A stretch of 7,458 nt of DNA, from the NCBI GenBank assembly GCA_017743585.1, contig JAGHYP010000131.1, forward strand, positions 1-7,458, given 5' to 3'. Shown here piece by piece: positions 6,485 to 7,458 of this stretch (positions are counted from its first letter, which is position 1; the number at the start of each line of letters is the position of its first letter). The translations under genes and the position numbers were made by a program. The stretch is from Chloroflexota bacterium. Lineage in GTDB: Bacteria > Chloroflexota > Anaerolineae > Aggregatilineales > UBA2796. The notes below the pieces were generated by a model, which had not been told where the DNA came from, made no database searches, and saw only the letters and a program-made list of their open reading frames with translations.

Positions 6485-6501
6485 CAGCCGTGATACGGCT
6501 G
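6485..6501. repeat. 7-bp inverted repeat next to the CRISPR array
   Basis: CAGCCGT and ACGGCTG form a perfect 7-bp stem around the loop GAT, ending 28 nt before the first repeat. If the array is transcribed leftward, as its repeat orientation suggests, this hairpin would lie just past its distal end. It is not followed by a T run on either strand, so it is at best an imperfect terminator. Confidence 0.4.
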
Positions 6502-6948
6502 AGTAACGCGTCAGTACTTGCCTGTGTCCGTTTCAGTACCCTCGATGGGTCGTAGGCGGTTGCAACAGACAACATTCTACGACAGTTTACGACTGTCGTG
6601 TTTCAGTACCCTCGATGGGTCGTAGGCGGTTGCAACCCAAATGCACGAAGTCCGGAGACACACAGCCCAACTGGTTTCAGTACCCTCGATGGGTCGTAGG
6701 CGGTTGCAACACCGATTGAGGTGCGCAGCTTTCGTTGGCGCCGTTTGGGTTTCAGTACCCTCGATGGGTCGTAGGCGGTTGCAACTCAAGAGTGACTAGG
6801 CCCTCCTCGCTCCCAACGGTGTGTTTCAGTACCCTCGATGGGTCGTAGGCGGTTGCAACCACTGCGCCGCTGGACAGCGTGAGCGTGATGCTCAAGTTCG
6901 TTTCAGTACCCTCGATGGGTCGTAGGCGGTTGCAACCGTTCTCAAGGG

Positions 6949-6968
6949 AGCGTCCCCTAGGGGACGCT
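6949..6968. repeat. Perfect 20-bp palindrome inside spacer 6
   Basis: Within the sixth spacer (6937-6975) the bases AGCGTCCCCT and AGGGGACGCT are exact reverse complements with no gap. The source DNA of this spacer was therefore a palindrome, such as a terminator stem or an operator. The crRNA would fold on itself over most of its guide. Confidence 0.9.
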
Positions 6969-7386
6969 AGGCAATGTTTCAGTACCCTCGATGGGTCGTA
7001 GGCGGTTGCAACACGGGACAAGAATACGATCTAGTTGGTCGAACCAACCAGTTTCAGTACCCTCGATGGGTCGTAGGCGGTTGCAACCTGGATAGCGCTC
7101 GCGAAACACCGCCGCCAACCCAGCGGTTTCAGTACCCTCGATGGGTCGTAGGCGGTTGCAACAAAACGTGCCTGTTTCGCCGCCGGACGCCTCAAATTCA
7201 GTTTCAGTACCCTCGATGGGTCGTAGGCGGTTGCAACACCGCCAGCAAGCGCCGGATGTGCGTCAAAGTAACGCGCGTTTCAGTACCCTCGATGGGTCGT
7301 AGGCGGTTGCAACGCGCGAGGTGCTTTGTGTATACCGAACATCTCGGGGGTTTCAGTACCCTCGATGGGTCGTAGGCGGTTGCAAC

Positions 7387-7424
7387 GAGCCGTCCGCCGA
7401 GCCGATCGCCGAGCCGTCCGCCGA
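7387..7424. repeat. 12-nt tandem repeat making up spacer 12
   Basis: The last complete spacer is three 12-nt units, GAGCCGTCCGCC, GAGCCGATCGCC and GAGCCGTCCGCC, plus GA. Read in frame it encodes EPSA-EPIA-EPSA; the other strand in one frame gives Ser-Ala-Asp/Ile-Gly-type repeats. The source was thus probably a low-complexity coding repeat. Confidence 0.9.
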
Positions 7425-7458
7425 GTTTCAGTACCCTCGATGGGTCGTAGGCGGTTGC

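Larger units (their letters stand above)
6530..7458 (-). CRISPR. CRISPR array: 13 copies of a 37-nt repeat (last cut by window edge), 12 spacers
   Basis: The plus-strand repeat begins GTTTCAGTACCC and ends GGCGGTTGCAAC. Copies start at 6530, 6600, 6674, 6749, 6823, 6900, 6976, 7051, 7126, 7201, 7277, 7350 and 7425. All appear identical; the last shows 34 of 37 bases before the window ends. Spacers measure 33, 37, 38, 37, 40, 39, 38, 38, 38, 39, 36 and 38 nt and are all different. The reverse complement starts GTTGCAAC and ends CTGAAAC, the common orientation in which the final eight bases become the crRNA 5' handle. Transcription is therefore probably leftward, with the leader and newest spacers beyond the right edge and the oldest spacer at 6567-6599. 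A short ACCC/GGGT stem is possible within the repeat. Repeat and spacer lengths fit type I or III systems, but without cas genes the subtype cannot be set. Confidence 0.98.

Noticed and set aside
6485..6501. Intrinsic terminator for the array or the permease remnant
   Set aside because: The 7-bp stem is good, but neither strand has a following T run.
7034..7048. Spacer 7 hairpin GTTGGT-CGA-ACCAAC as a tRNA T-arm
   Set aside because: The reverse complement resembles GGTTCGA but the stem and loop lengths are wrong for a T-arm, and no other tRNA part fits in a 38-nt spacer.
6577..7375. Open frames inside the CRISPR array that give repeated peptides such as FQYPRWVVGGCN
   Set aside because: Repeat plus typical spacer is about 75 nt, a multiple of three, so a stop-free repeat frame persists by arithmetic. 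They are not genes.

Overview
The window looks like chromosomal DNA from a GC-rich bacterium. The linked PyrK/PyrD-type flavoprotein pair, the secretion-free glycoside hydrolase, and 37-nt CRISPR repeats whose reverse complement reads GTTGCAAC...CTGAAAC would all fit a Chloroflexota-type (possibly hot-spring) lineage. That placement is inferred from style, not from a marker gene. No plasmid, phage or transposon gene is visible.

Layout. (1) 1-1508, minus strand: the N-terminal 502 residues of a clan GH-A glycoside hydrolase with an SH3-like N-terminal domain; the gene runs off the left edge. (2) 1509-1685: a divergent intergenic region with an extended -10 promoter facing right. (3) 1686-3387, plus strand: a two-gene operon for a PyrK-like iron-sulfur subunit and a PyrD-like FMN TIM-barrel subunit. 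Both have lost residues expected in a working dihydroorotate dehydrogenase. (4) 3388-4332, minus strand: a well-preserved branched-chain aminotransferase (IlvE), convergent with the PyrD-like gene and with its stop codon directly abutting. (5) 4333-4754: GC-rich intergenic DNA holding the probable ilvE promoter and some inverted repeats. (6) 4755-6005, minus strand: an SRPBCC/START-like domain protein with a long proline-rich, probably disordered tail. (7) 6006-6529: a degraded stretch including the frameshifted C-terminal end of a MalG-type sugar ABC permease, a 7-bp hairpin and a short string resembling 16S rRNA. (8) 6530-7458: a CRISPR array with 12 complete repeats plus one cut by the window edge, and 12 spacers of 33-40 nt. 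No cas genes are present.

The metabolic genes do not form one evident pathway. The flavoprotein pair is the most puzzling part, because it keeps the electron-transfer iron-sulfur motif and the FMN-binding barrel while the orotate-site motif is missing. The CRISPR array is most likely transcribed right-to-left, with its leader and any cas genes beyond the right edge. Several of its spacers are unusual: three carry inverted repeats and one is a 12-nt tandem repeat.
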